DNA from: Mycobacterium sp. 852013-51886_SCH5428379
Lineage (GTDB): Bacteria > Actinomycetota > Actinomycetes > Mycobacteriales > Mycobacteriaceae
DNA: 64,000 bases
Reading direction: 5' to 3'
NCBI RefSeq assembly: GCF_001665575.1
Contig: NZ_LZSU01000013.1
Span: 25,826 to 89,825, forward strand
Below the pieces are notes generated by a model. The model was not told the DNA's origin, ran no database searches, and was given only the letters and a program-made list of their open reading frames with translations. The translations under genes were made by a program, and so were the position numbers. Shown piece by piece: positions 36,753 through 44,493 of this stretch. Position 1 is the first letter of the stretch, and each line of letters starts with the position of its first letter.

Positions 36753-38867
36753 ATGCCGGTCGAGGTCCACACCTCGTCACGGGAACGGCTCCTGACCGAT
36801 CTCGATGACGAGCAGAGCGAGGCCGTCTTGGCGCCCCGCGGGCCGGTGTGCGTGCTCGCCGGCGCCGGGACCGGCAAGACGCGCACGATCACCCGCCGCA
36901 TCGCCCACCTTGTCGCCGCCGGCCACGTCGCACCCGGTCAGGTCCTGGCGGTGACGTTCACCTCCCGCGCCGCCGGCGAGATGCGCTCTCGCCTGCGCGC
37001 GCTGGATCAGCAGGCGGGCGGCGTCGGCACCGGCGCGGTCCAGGCGATGACGTTCCACGCCGCCGCCCGCAGGCAGCTGCGCTACTTCTGGCCGCGCGTG
37101 GTCGGTGACACCCACTGGGAACTGATGGACAGCAAGTTCACCGTCGTCGCGCAGGCCGCCAACCGAGCCGGTGTACCGACCGGCACCGACAACGTCCGCG
37201 ATCTGGCCGGTGAGATCGAATGGGCCAAGGCGTCCCTGATCAGCCCCGAGGGCTACCCGGCCGCCGTCGCCGAGGTCGGCCGCGACGTCCCGTTCGACGC
37301 CGAAAAAGTGGCCGCCGTGTACGCGGGCTACGAGACGCTCAAAGCCCGCACCGACGGCACTACGCTGCTGGACTTCGACGATCTGCTGTTGCACACCGCC
37401 GCCGCGATCGAGAACGACGCCGCCGTCGCCACCGAGTTCCGGGACCGCTACCGCTGCTTCGTCGTCGACGAATACCAGGACGTCACCCCGCTGCAGCAGC
37501 GGGTGCTCGACGCCTGGCTCGGCCCCCGAGACGATCTCACCGTCGTCGGCGACGCGAACCAGACCATCTACTCCTTCACCGGCGCCACCCCGCGCTACCT
37601 GCTCGACTTCTCCCGCCGGTTCCCGGACGCCTCGGTCGTCCGGCTCGAACGCGACTACCGGTCCACCCCGCAGGTGGTCTCGCTGGCCAACCGCGTGATC
37701 TCCGCAGCGCGCGGCCGCATGGCCGGCAGCAGACTGCACCTGGTCGGACAGCGGCCGCCCGGTCCCAACCCGACGTTCGCCGAACACCCCGACGAGGTGG
37801 CCGAGGCCGCCGCCGTCGCGAAGGAGATCAAGCGGCTGCTCACCGCAGGCACACCGGCCGCGGAGATCGCGGTGCTCTACCGCATCAACGCCCAGTCCGA
37901 GGTGTACGAGGAGGCGCTGACCGAAGCGGGGATCGCCTTCCAGGTCCGCGGCGGCGAGGGGTTCTTCAGCCGCCAGGAGATCCGCCAGTCGCTGGTCGCC
38001 TTGCAGCGGGCCGCCGAACGCGACGTCGACGGCGCGCTGACCGAGGTGGTGCGCGCGGTGCTCGAACCGTTGGGCCTGACCGCCGAACCGCCCGCCGGTA
38101 CCAGGGCCCGCGAACGCTGGGAGGCGTTGACAGCGCTGGCCGAACTCGTCGACGAGGAAGTCGCCGTGCGGCCCGAACTGGATCTGCATGGTCTGGTCAC
38201 CGAGCTGCGCCAGCGGGCCGACTCCCGACATCCACCGGTGGTGCAGGGCGTGACGCTGGCGTCGCTGCACGCCGCCAAGGGTCTCGAATGGGACGCGGTG
38301 TTCCTCGTCGGGCTCGCCGACGGCACACTCCCGATCTCCCACGCGCTGTCCCACGGACCCGACAGCGAACCGGTCGAAGAGGAGCGACGGCTGCTCTACG
38401 TCGGAATCACCAGGGCGCGAACACATCTCATGCTGAGCTGGGCGCTGGCCCGGGCTCCGGGCGGTCGGCAGAGCCGGCGCCCGTCACGATTCCTCAACGG
38501 GGTGGCGCCCCAGTCGGCGACCGACACCGGTCCTAGCAAGCCGCGCCGCCAGCGTGGCGCGACCCCGCGCTGCCGGGTGTGCAACAGCGCGCTGACCACG
38601 CCGCCGTCGATCATGTTGCGCCGCTGCGAGACCTGCCCGTCCGATCTCGACGAGGCACTGCTGGCCGAACTGAAGGAGTGGCGCCTGCAGACCGCCAAGG
38701 AGCAGAAGGTCCCGGCGTATGTGGTGTTCACCGACAACACGCTGATCGCCATCGCCGAGAGCATGCCGACCGACGAAGCGGCGCTGGTGGCGATCCCGGG
38801 CATCGGCGCCCGCAAGCTCGAGCAGTACGGCGGCGATGTGCTCGCCATGGTCAGAGCCCGGTCGTGA
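36753..38867 (+). CDS. uvrD2: ATP-dependent DNA helicase UvrD2
   Basis: 704 residues, a superfamily I 3'-5' helicase. Motifs: [15 protein letters not shown] (I), [12 protein letters not shown] (II), [13 protein letters not shown] (III), [14 protein letters not shown] (V) and [13 protein letters not shown] (VI). A four-cysteine module follows (CRVC ... CETC), then a C-terminal HRDC domain ([17 protein letters not shown]). This tail separates UvrD2 from UvrD1. ATG 36753 is chosen because CAAGAT ends 7 bases before it; ATG 36744 is also possible. It is essential in M. tuberculosis (Rv3198c). Confidence 0.94.
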   Translation: MPVEVHTSSRERLLTDLDDEQSEAVLAPRGPVCVLAGAGTGKTRTITRRIAHLVAAGHVAPGQVLAVTFTSRAAGEMRSRLRALDQQAGGVGTGAVQAMTFHAAARRQLRYFWPRVVGDTHWELMDSKFTVVAQAANRAGVPTGTDNVRDLAGEIEWAKASLISPEGYPAAVAEVGRDVPFDAEKVAAVYAGYETLKARTDGTTLLDFDDLLLHTAAAIENDAAVATEFRDRYRCFVVDEYQDVTPLQQRVLDAWLGPRDDLTVVGDANQTIYSFTGATPRYLLDFSRRFPDASVVRLERDYRSTPQVVSLANRVISAARGRMAGSRLHLVGQRPPGPNPTFAEHPDEVAEAAAVAKEIKRLLTAGTPAAEIAVLYRINAQSEVYEEALTEAGIAFQVRGGEGFFSRQEIRQSLVALQRAAERDVDGALTEVVRAVLEPLGLTAEPPAGTRARERWEALTALAELVDEEVAVRPELDLHGLVTELRQRADSRHPPVVQGVTLASLHAAKGLEWDAVFLVGLADGTLPISHALSHGPDSEPVEEERRLLYVGITRARTHLMLSWALARAPGGRQSRRPSRFLNGVAPQSATDTGPSKPRRQRGATPRCRVCNSALTTPPSIMLRRCETCPSDLDEALLAELKEWRLQTAKEQKVPAYVVFTDNTLIAIAESMPTDEAALVAIPGIGARKLEQYGGDVLAMVRARS

Positions 38868-38910
38868 GAACGGTCAAGGACCGTAAAAATCGCGCCAAAA
38901 CCGCTGGTAG

Positions 38911-38948
38911 AAATTCACTTGTGCGTTTCGGCTGTTAGCGTTTAGCCT
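38911..38948 (+). promoter_or_regulatory. whiB7 promoter with an AT-rich WhiB7 element
   Basis: TTGTGC (38919-38924) and TAGCCT (38943-38948) form a SigA promoter with an 18-base spacer. AAATT lies just upstream of the -35 (38911-38915), as expected for the AT-rich site used by WhiB7 with SigA for autoactivation. Predicted transcript start near 38955. Confidence 0.6.
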
Positions 38949-38994
38949 CAGAATCTCAGGTTGGGCCAAGCGTGCGGAAGGAGGGTGCCCGGAC

Positions 38995-39189
38995 ATGATC
39001 AGCTTCAATGCGTTCACCGGCGTAGGCCAGTTCGCGCCTGCCGGCATGCCGCGCACCCACCGTGCTGTCGCTCCGATCACCGTCGCAGCGGCGCATATCG
39101 CGGCCCCGGCTGCCGCTCCTGTGGAGCGTAAGCGCCGTGCCGCTACCGCCGCCGCGACAGGCGCGTCCGTGAAGCGGGGCACCACCTAG
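38995..39189 (+). CDS. Leader ORF (uORF) of the whiB7 transcript
   Basis: 64 codons starting MISFNAFTGVGQF, Ala/Thr/Arg-rich, with a strong GGAAGGAGG about 10 bases before ATG 38995. It ends 20 bases before the attenuator stem. The whiB7 leaders of other mycobacteria carry a translated uORF that couples ribosome inhibition by antibiotics to whiB7 expression; this is the equivalent. The protein itself probably has no enzymatic role; the basic end (VERKRRAATAAATG) may matter for ribosome pausing. Confidence 0.72.
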   Translation: MISFNAFTGVGQFAPAGMPRTHRAVAPITVAAAHIAAPAAAPVERKRRAATAAATGASVKRGTT

Positions 39190-39209
39190 GTAAGCCCCCC
39201 AAGAGCCGA

Positions 39210-39251
39210 ATGGCCACGGACCCGATGTCACCGGATCCGTGGCCATCTTTG
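39210..39251 (+). terminator. Attenuator terminator in the whiB7 leader
   Basis: ATGGCCACGGA (39210-39220) pairs with TCCGTGGCCAT (39236-39246), 11 bp, followed by CTTTGT. It lies between the uORF and whiB7, so it can end transcription before whiB7. An upstream GTCCGTG (39165-39171) can pair with CACGGAC (39215-39221) and block the stem. Confidence 0.75.
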
Positions 39252-39335
39252 TCGGAGCTCCCGACGACCTGGTCGCAGATCCTCGAAAAGTCAAGTGCAA
39301 GAGGACAACAACGACCAGGAAGCAGGATTGCACTG

Positions 39336-39611
39336 ATGTCTCTCGCGAGCACCCTCGACGAGAAGTTGCTGCCGGAACTGCCGTGCCACGCCGGAAATCC
39401 CGATCTGTGGTTCGCCGAGAGCCCCGTCGATCTCGAACGCGCCAAGGCGCTGTGTGTGGACTGCCCCATCCGCCGCGAATGCCTCGACGCGGCTCTGCGG
39501 CGTCAGGAGCCGTGGGGGGTGTGGGGCGGCGAGATCCTCGATCGCGGCAGCGTCGTGGCCCGCAAACGCCCGAGGGGACGCCCGCGTAAGGAGCGCTCGG
39601 CAGTCGCGTAA
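39336..39611 (+). CDS. whiB7: Transcription regulator WhiB7
   Basis: 91 residues. Cysteines 17, 40, 43 and 49 bind the Fe-S cluster; EPWGVWGGE is the SigA-binding turn; the C-terminal RGRPRK is the AT-hook unique to WhiB7. It activates intrinsic antibiotic resistance genes (ribosome protection, efflux, Erm) during translation stress. ATG 39336 gives the expected length; in-frame codons further up are inside the leader. Expression is probably set by the uORF/attenuator. Corresponds to Rv3197A. Confidence 0.96.
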   Translation: MSLASTLDEKLLPELPCHAGNPDLWFAESPVDLERAKALCVDCPIRRECLDAALRRQEPWGVWGGEILDRGSVVARKRPRGRPRKERSAVA

Positions 39612-39616
39612 CTGCC

Positions 39617-39632
39617 GGGCGCTCCGGCGCCC
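39617..39632. terminator. Short hairpin between whiB7 and the ABC1 gene
   Basis: GGGCGC (39617-39622) and GCGCCC (39627-39632) around TCCG, located 5 bases after the whiB7 stop and next to the convergent gene's end. Confidence 0.5.
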
Positions 39633-39636
39633 AGGC

Positions 39637-40974
39637 CTAGGCCGCGTCCTCGGCGAAACCTGGAATCAGTTCGAGCGCAAGCGATCTGGTGGGGATGTGC
39701 GCATCCAGCTGACAGGAGATCGCGACGTTCGACGCGATGACGCGCATCGGGATCGCGAGTTTGGCGGGTACGTCCATCTGGCGCACCGTCTTGATCTGCT
39801 GCACCGAGCGGTCCATGTTCACGGCCGTCATCTTCTGCAGCCACTTGCGGGTGTAGTGGAACACCTCGGACTCGAGCGGTTCGACATACTGGCGCAGCAT
39901 GTCGTCGAGATCCTCGGGTGACACCTGCTCGCCGCGCTGGATGAAGCCGATCTGCTCCATCGTGGGCAGCAGCCGGTCGTAGTCCTTGGCCAGCGCGTAG
40001 CGCACCGCCTGGCCCAGTTCGACGGGAATGCCGCCCGGCAACGGCGCCACCGCGCCGAAATCGATGACACCCATCTTGCCGTCGGGCATCAGCATGAAGT
40101 TCCCCGGATGGGCGTCTCCGTGCATCATCTCCAGCCGCCGCGGCGCGTCGTAGGTCAGCTCGAACAGCCGGGTGCCCATCAGATCGCGTTGTTCCTGGGT
40201 CCCGTTGCGGATGATGTGGGACATCGGGATGCCCTCGATCCACTCCGCGATGACCACCTTCGGCGCGCTCGCGACGACGGCGGGGATCCGGAAGTGCGGA
40301 TGGTCGTGGTAGGCCTTGGCGAAGGCGCGCTGGTTCTCGGCCTCCAGCCGATAGTCGAGCTCCATCTCGGTGCGTTCGATCAGCTCGTCGACCACACCTT
40401 CGACGTCGGCGCCGGGGGAGAGCTGGCGCAGCACGCCGACCATCCGCTGCATCGTCTTCAGGTCGGCGCGCAGCGCTTCGTCGGCGCCGGGGTACTGGAT
40501 CTTGACGGCGACTTCGCGGCCGTCGCGCCACAACGCCTTGTGTACCTGCCCGATACTCGCCGAGGCGATCGGGGTGTCGTCGAACGAGGTGAACCGGTCC
40601 CGCCACTTCGTGCCGAGCTGCGCGTCGAGCACGCGGTGCACCTTTGCGGCGGGCAGCGGCGGTGCGTCCTTCTGCAGTTTCGTCAGCGCTTCCCGGTACG
40701 GCTTGCCGTACTGCTCCGGAATCGCCGCCTCCATCACCGACAGCGCCTGCCCGACTTTCATGGCGCCGCCCTTGAGTTCGCCCAGCACGGTGAACAGCTG
40801 CTGGGCGGCCTTGTCCATGAGTTCGGCGTTGACCTCGTCCTTGGACTTGCCGGTCAGCCGTTTGCCGAAGCCGAGAGCCGCCCGGCCCGCCATGCCGACC
40901 GGCAGACTCGCCAGCTTCGCATTGCGGGCGGCGCGCCCACGTTTGATGTCAGCCACCAGACCATCATCCACCAC
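39637..40974 (-). CDS. ABC1/UbiB-family atypical kinase
   Basis: 445 residues, ADCK/UbiB-type. KxGQ motif: ELKGGAMKVGQALSV; the Ala-rich loop replacing the glycine loop is TPIASASIGQVHKA; the catalytic VAVKIQYPG Lys, MMHGDAHPGNFML loop and VIDFGAVAPL (DFG) are all intact. UbiB proteins are ATPases that help lipid-soluble quinone precursors leave the membrane; in mycobacteria (Rv3197) the protein is linked to antibiotic stress by its place next to whiB7. GTG 40974 or 40971 is the start. No strong transmembrane helix is visible. Confidence 0.88.
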   Translation of the reverse strand: MVDDGLVADIKRGRAARNAKLASLPVGMAGRAALGFGKRLTGKSKDEVNAELMDKAAQQLFTVLGELKGGAMKVGQALSVMEAAIPEQYGKPYREALTKLQKDAPPLPAAKVHRVLDAQLGTKWRDRFTSFDDTPIASASIGQVHKALWRDGREVAVKIQYPGADEALRADLKTMQRMVGVLRQLSPGADVEGVVDELIERTEMELDYRLEAENQRAFAKAYHDHPHFRIPAVVASAPKVVIAEWIEGIPMSHIIRNGTQEQRDLMGTRLFELTYDAPRRLEMMHGDAHPGNFMLMPDGKMGVIDFGAVAPLPGGIPVELGQAVRYALAKDYDRLLPTMEQIGFIQRGEQVSPEDLDDMLRQYVEPLESEVFHYTRKWLQKMTAVNMDRSVQQIKTVRQMDVPAKLAIPMRVIASNVAISCQLDAHIPTRSLALELIPGFAEDAA

Positions 40975-41007
40975 GCCGGTGAAGGCGCAGCGCCGAACCG
41001 GTGACGA

Positions 41008-41841
41008 TCACGTCCAGCACTCGCAGCGGGGATGGTGCGACCAACGGCGAATGGTCGTGGTGCGGGTGGCGACATCGAACTCGTAGGTGGTGTCCACCGC
41101 GGGCGCGGGTTCCCCGGCGACGCCGATCGCGCCCGATTCGCGGATCGCGCGCAGTAGTCGCTCCACCTGCTCCAGGGCCAGCGCCGCGGTGGCCAGCACC
41201 GTCGCCCGGTCGGCGTTCCCGACCGTCCCGCGCAACTGCGCCGCGACCGCCGGCCAGGCCGCGTCCCGGTCGCTGCGATGCAGATCCGCGCAGGCCAGGC
41301 AGCTGGTGCGGCCGGGCAGCACCAGCGGACCGACCAGGCCGCTGCCGTCACGTGTGCGCACCGCCAGGTGCGGAACCCGGGCTTTGTGCAGGTCGCGCAG
41401 CAGCCGCGGTTCGGCGATGAGGTAGTCGGCCAGGATCACCAGATCGGTCGCCTCCGGCGGCGCGGACGCCTTCGGGGCACGGGTGTGCCCGACCCGCGCC
41501 CCGGAGCAACGCAGCCCCGCGACCAGCAGATCGGACAGCGGTCCGCGACCGTGGATGCGCACCGACGGGGTGCGGTGCGCGCGGGGCCGTTCCGGGGTCA
41601 CCACACCCGCCTCGATGAGATTCGCCAGCAGATCGGCCAGCGCCGGGGTGTCCGCCTGCGCGGTGAGATCGTCGACGGTGGTGCCGGACTGCATGCCGCG
41701 CAACAGATTCGCCAGCGTGGTTGCGGTCAGACCCGCGGGAGGTTCGACGAGCACCGCCCGCCGCGGATCCCATCCGACCTGGACGGCGCCGTCGGGCCGC
41801 AGCAGCACCGGCAGGGTGGGATTGAGCAGATAGCCCGGCAT
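41008..41841 (-). CDS. Orphan cyclodehydratase-like (E1/ThiF-related) protein
   Basis: 277 residues. The C-terminal half has LVGPLVLPGRTSCLACADLH followed by RSDRDAAWPAV, the signature of the E1-like partner in azoline-forming RiPP (TOMM) synthetases. Two cysteine pairs, CLAC and the C-terminal HPRCECW, look like a zinc site. The N-terminal 90 residues resemble the peptide-clamp region of the same family. No YcaO ATPase or precursor peptide is seen in the window. ATG 41841 has CATTGT 6 bases upstream, suggesting a leaderless start. Corresponds to Rv3196, whose function is unknown. Confidence 0.75.
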   Translation of the reverse strand: MPGYLLNPTLPVLLRPDGAVQVGWDPRRAVLVEPPAGLTATTLANLLRGMQSGTTVDDLTAQADTPALADLLANLIEAGVVTPERPRAHRTPSVRIHGRGPLSDLLVAGLRCSGARVGHTRAPKASAPPEATDLVILADYLIAEPRLLRDLHKARVPHLAVRTRDGSGLVGPLVLPGRTSCLACADLHRSDRDAAWPAVAAQLRGTVGNADRATVLATAALALEQVERLLRAIRESGAIGVAGEPAPAVDTTYEFDVATRTTTIRRWSHHPRCECWT

Positions 41842-41898
41842 GCGACGACAATGCCACGCCGCGCACCGGCGGCCCGGACGTTATCCACAGGGTGGCGA

Positions 41899-43278
41899 TC
41901 AGCCCTGTGGATCGTTCTTTCCGTCGGGATCGTCCTCACCCTTGCCGAGGTCGCGTTCCAAGCCGGCGATCGCCTCTTCGATGGCGCTGTCGATGCCGCT
42001 GGTGTCGCCGCCGACGACGCGATCGATGAACGCCGCAGGCTCGTCGAGATCCGCCGACGAGGGCAGCAGATCGGGGTGCTGCCACACCGCGTCACGGGCG
42101 TCGGCGCCGACGGCCTGGGTCAGCCGTTCCCACAGCGCCGCGGCCTCGCGCAGCTTGCGCGGCCGCAACTCCAGCCCGACGAGCGTGGCGAACGTCTGCT
42201 CGGCCGGACCGCCGGTGGCCCGCCTGCGGCGCTGCATCTCCGACAGGGCGCCGGTGCCGGGGATGCGTTCCCCGAGCGCAGCGGTGACGACGGTCTGCAC
42301 CCAGCCCTCGATCAGGGCCAGCAGCGTCTCGAGCCGTTCGAGGGCCGCGACCTGCTCGGGGGTGGCCTTGGGTTCGAAGATGCCCTGGTTGAGCAGCTGC
42401 TCCATCTGCGCCGGGTCGGTCAGCGCGGCGGGGTTGATGCCCTGCGCCAGATCCTCGATGCCCGACATGTCGACCTTCATCCCGCGGGCGAAGGCCTCGA
42501 CCGCCGACAGCAGCTGGCTCGACAGCCAGGGCACGTGGCTGAAGAGCCGATGGTGCGCGGCCTCGCGGGCCGCCAGGAACGTCAGGACCTCGCTGCGCGG
42601 CTGCTCCAATCCCTCCGACAGCGTCTCGACCGCCTCGGGCAGCAGTGCGGCCACACCCTTGGGGCCCAGCGGCAGACCGATGTCGGTGGAGGTCAGCACC
42701 TCCCGCGAGAGCTTGCCCAGCGCCTGCCCGAGCTGGGAGCCGAACGCCATCCCGCCCATCTGCGACATCATCGCCATCAGCGGGCCGGCCATCGCCCGGG
42801 CCTCCTCCGGCAGGGCCGAGGCCCACACCGTCGAGATCTGCTCGGCCACCGGGTCGCACAGCCGCTTCCACGTCCCGAGGGTGTTGTCGATCCAGTCCGA
42901 CGGCGTCCACGCCACCGCGCGGGTGGTGCCCGCCGGCAGCGGGGTGACGCCGTCCAGCCACATCTCGGCGAGGTGCACGGCGTCGGTGATGGCCGATGCC
43001 GTCGCCTCCGGAATGGGCGCCACGAAGCCGATCGCGTTGGAAGCCAACTGCCGGGCCAGGTCGTAGTTGACCGGGCCGGCCTGGTTGCCGCCGCCCATAG
43101 TGCCTGCGCCGCTGAACATCTCACCGAGCTTGGTGAAGATCTGTCCGAGATCGGACATGTCGAAACCGGCCCCGCCGAATCCGAACGGGTCCGACGGCGA
43201 ACCGCCGTCGGGGTCCTTCTTGCGTTTGTCGCGCTCCGGGTCGTCACCAGAAGAGAAGCCGAAGGGCAGGTCAGACAT
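41899..43278 (-). CDS. DUF2342 zinc-dependent metalloprotease-like protein
   Basis: 459 residues. Gly/Asp-rich N-terminus (1-60), then a helical domain. The segment LAAREAAHHRLFSHVPWL holds the paired His of the actinobacterial DUF2342 family, annotated as zinc-dependent metalloprotease or F420-biosynthesis-associated protein; a Glu in the VEAFARGMKVD region may complete a site. The C-terminal tail is acidic (LGKGEDDPDGKND). Proteolytic activity is not established. ATG 43278 gives MSDLPFGFSSG. Divergent from the PDZ-Lon gene. Corresponds to Rv3195. Confidence 0.83.
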   Translation of the reverse strand: MSDLPFGFSSGDDPERDKRKKDPDGGSPSDPFGFGGAGFDMSDLGQIFTKLGEMFSGAGTMGGGNQAGPVNYDLARQLASNAIGFVAPIPEATASAITDAVHLAEMWLDGVTPLPAGTTRAVAWTPSDWIDNTLGTWKRLCDPVAEQISTVWASALPEEARAMAGPLMAMMSQMGGMAFGSQLGQALGKLSREVLTSTDIGLPLGPKGVAALLPEAVETLSEGLEQPRSEVLTFLAAREAAHHRLFSHVPWLSSQLLSAVEAFARGMKVDMSGIEDLAQGINPAALTDPAQMEQLLNQGIFEPKATPEQVAALERLETLLALIEGWVQTVVTAALGERIPGTGALSEMQRRRRATGGPAEQTFATLVGLELRPRKLREAAALWERLTQAVGADARDAVWQHPDLLPSSADLDEPAAFIDRVVGGDTSGIDSAIEEAIAGLERDLGKGEDDPDGKNDPQG

Positions 43279-43356
43279 GCCTTCAACCGTACTCACCGGG
43301 GGCGCGGCGTGCGCCACGGCCGGTCACGCTGTCAGTGAACGCTGCGGGACTACCTC

Positions 43357-43362
43357 TACTGT
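43357..43362 (+). promoter_or_regulatory. -10 element for a leaderless start
   Basis: TACTGT ends 7 bases before GTG 43370, fitting TANNNT. No Shine-Dalgarno precedes the GTG. Confidence 0.5.
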
Positions 43363-43369
43363 GGGCGGC

Positions 43370-44398
43370 GTGAACAGGCGGATTTCGACGCTGCTGGTCG
43401 CGCTGGTGCCGGTGGTCGCGCTCTTCGTGCTGCTCTCGGCCGTGACGGTGCCGTTCGTCTCGCTGGGTCCGGGGCCGACGTTCAACACCCTCGGCGAGGT
43501 CGACGGCAAAGAGGTCGTCGACATCGAGGGCACCGAGGTCAAGCCGACGTCCGGGCACCTCAACATGACGACCGTGTCGCAGCGCGACGGGCTGACCCTC
43601 GCGCAGGCGATGGCGCTGTGGATGTCCGGCCGCGAACAGCTCGTACCGCGCGAACTGGTCTATCCGCCGGACAAGAGCAAGGACGAGATCGATGAGGCCA
43701 ACACCACCGACTTCCGGCGCTCGGAGGACAACGCGCAGTACGCGGCGCTGTCGTATCTGAAGTACCCCGAGGCCGTGACCGTCGAATCGGTGACCGACCC
43801 CGGACCGTCGGCCGGCAAGCTCGAGGACGGCGACGCGATCGACGCTGTCAACGGCAAACCCGTCGCCAACGTCGAGGAGTTCCAGGCGATCCTCAAGACC
43901 ACCAAACCCGGCGACGACATCGTCATCGATTACCGCCGCAAGGACGAGGCCAATCCGATCGGCACGGCGACGGTGACGTTGGGCACCAACCCCGACCGCG
44001 ATTACGGGTTCCTCGGCATCGGGGTGGTGGATGCGCCGTGGGCGCCGTTCACCGTCGAGTTCAACCTCGCCAACGTCGGCGGCCCGTCGGCGGGGCTGAT
44101 GTTCAGCCTGGCCCTGATCGACAAACTCACCACCGGCGACCTCAACGACGGCCGCTTCGTGGCAGGCACCGGCACCATCGACGGGGAGGGCGAGGTGGGT
44201 TCGATCGGCGGCATCACCCACAAGATGCTGGCCGCGCGCGAAGCCGGTGCGACGGTGTTCCTGGTGCCCGCCGACAACTGTCCCGAGGCCAAGACGGACC
44301 CGCAGGACGGGCTGGACATGATCAAGGTCGGCACGCTGACGGAGGCCGTCGACGCGCTGAACACGATTTCCGCTGGTGGCGAACCACCGCGCTGCTGA
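43370..44398 (+). CDS. Membrane-anchored PDZ-Lon (S16) protease
   Basis: 342 residues. One N-terminal helix (about 7-28, TLLVALVPVVALFVLLSAVTV) anchors the protein with the rest outside. A PDZ domain spans about 120-215 (VESVTDPGPSAGKLEDGDAI, VNGKPVANVEEFQ). The C-terminal domain is of the Lon type: catalytic Ser in NVGGPSAGLMFSLAL and Lys in GGITHKMLAAREAGA. There is no ATPase domain, so it belongs to the YlbL group of secreted regulatory proteases. GTG 43370 matches Rv3194c; a GTG at 43361 is in frame. UPF0182 follows in the same direction. Confidence 0.9.
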   Translation: MNRRISTLLVALVPVVALFVLLSAVTVPFVSLGPGPTFNTLGEVDGKEVVDIEGTEVKPTSGHLNMTTVSQRDGLTLAQAMALWMSGREQLVPRELVYPPDKSKDEIDEANTTDFRRSEDNAQYAALSYLKYPEAVTVESVTDPGPSAGKLEDGDAIDAVNGKPVANVEEFQAILKTTKPGDDIVIDYRRKDEANPIGTATVTLGTNPDRDYGFLGIGVVDAPWAPFTVEFNLANVGGPSAGLMFSLALIDKLTTGDLNDGRFVAGTGTIDGEGEVGSIGGITHKMLAAREAGATVFLVPADNCPEAKTDPQDGLDMIKVGTLTEAVDALNTISAGGEPPRC

Positions 44399-44493
44399 TC
44401 AACGGACAAACACCCGATGCGTAGAGTTGGTCCACATCAGATGTGGCGTCCCTGTGACGTCCCCTTTCCCGTGAGCGAGACTGGAGACACCAA

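Noticed and set aside
38870..38884. ACGGTC-aag-GACCGT palindrome followed by AAAAA, considered as the uvrD2 terminator
   Set aside because: The following tract is A-rich, not T-rich, on the coding strand, so it does not fit an intrinsic terminator for uvrD2; it may be part of the AT-rich whiB7 promoter region.
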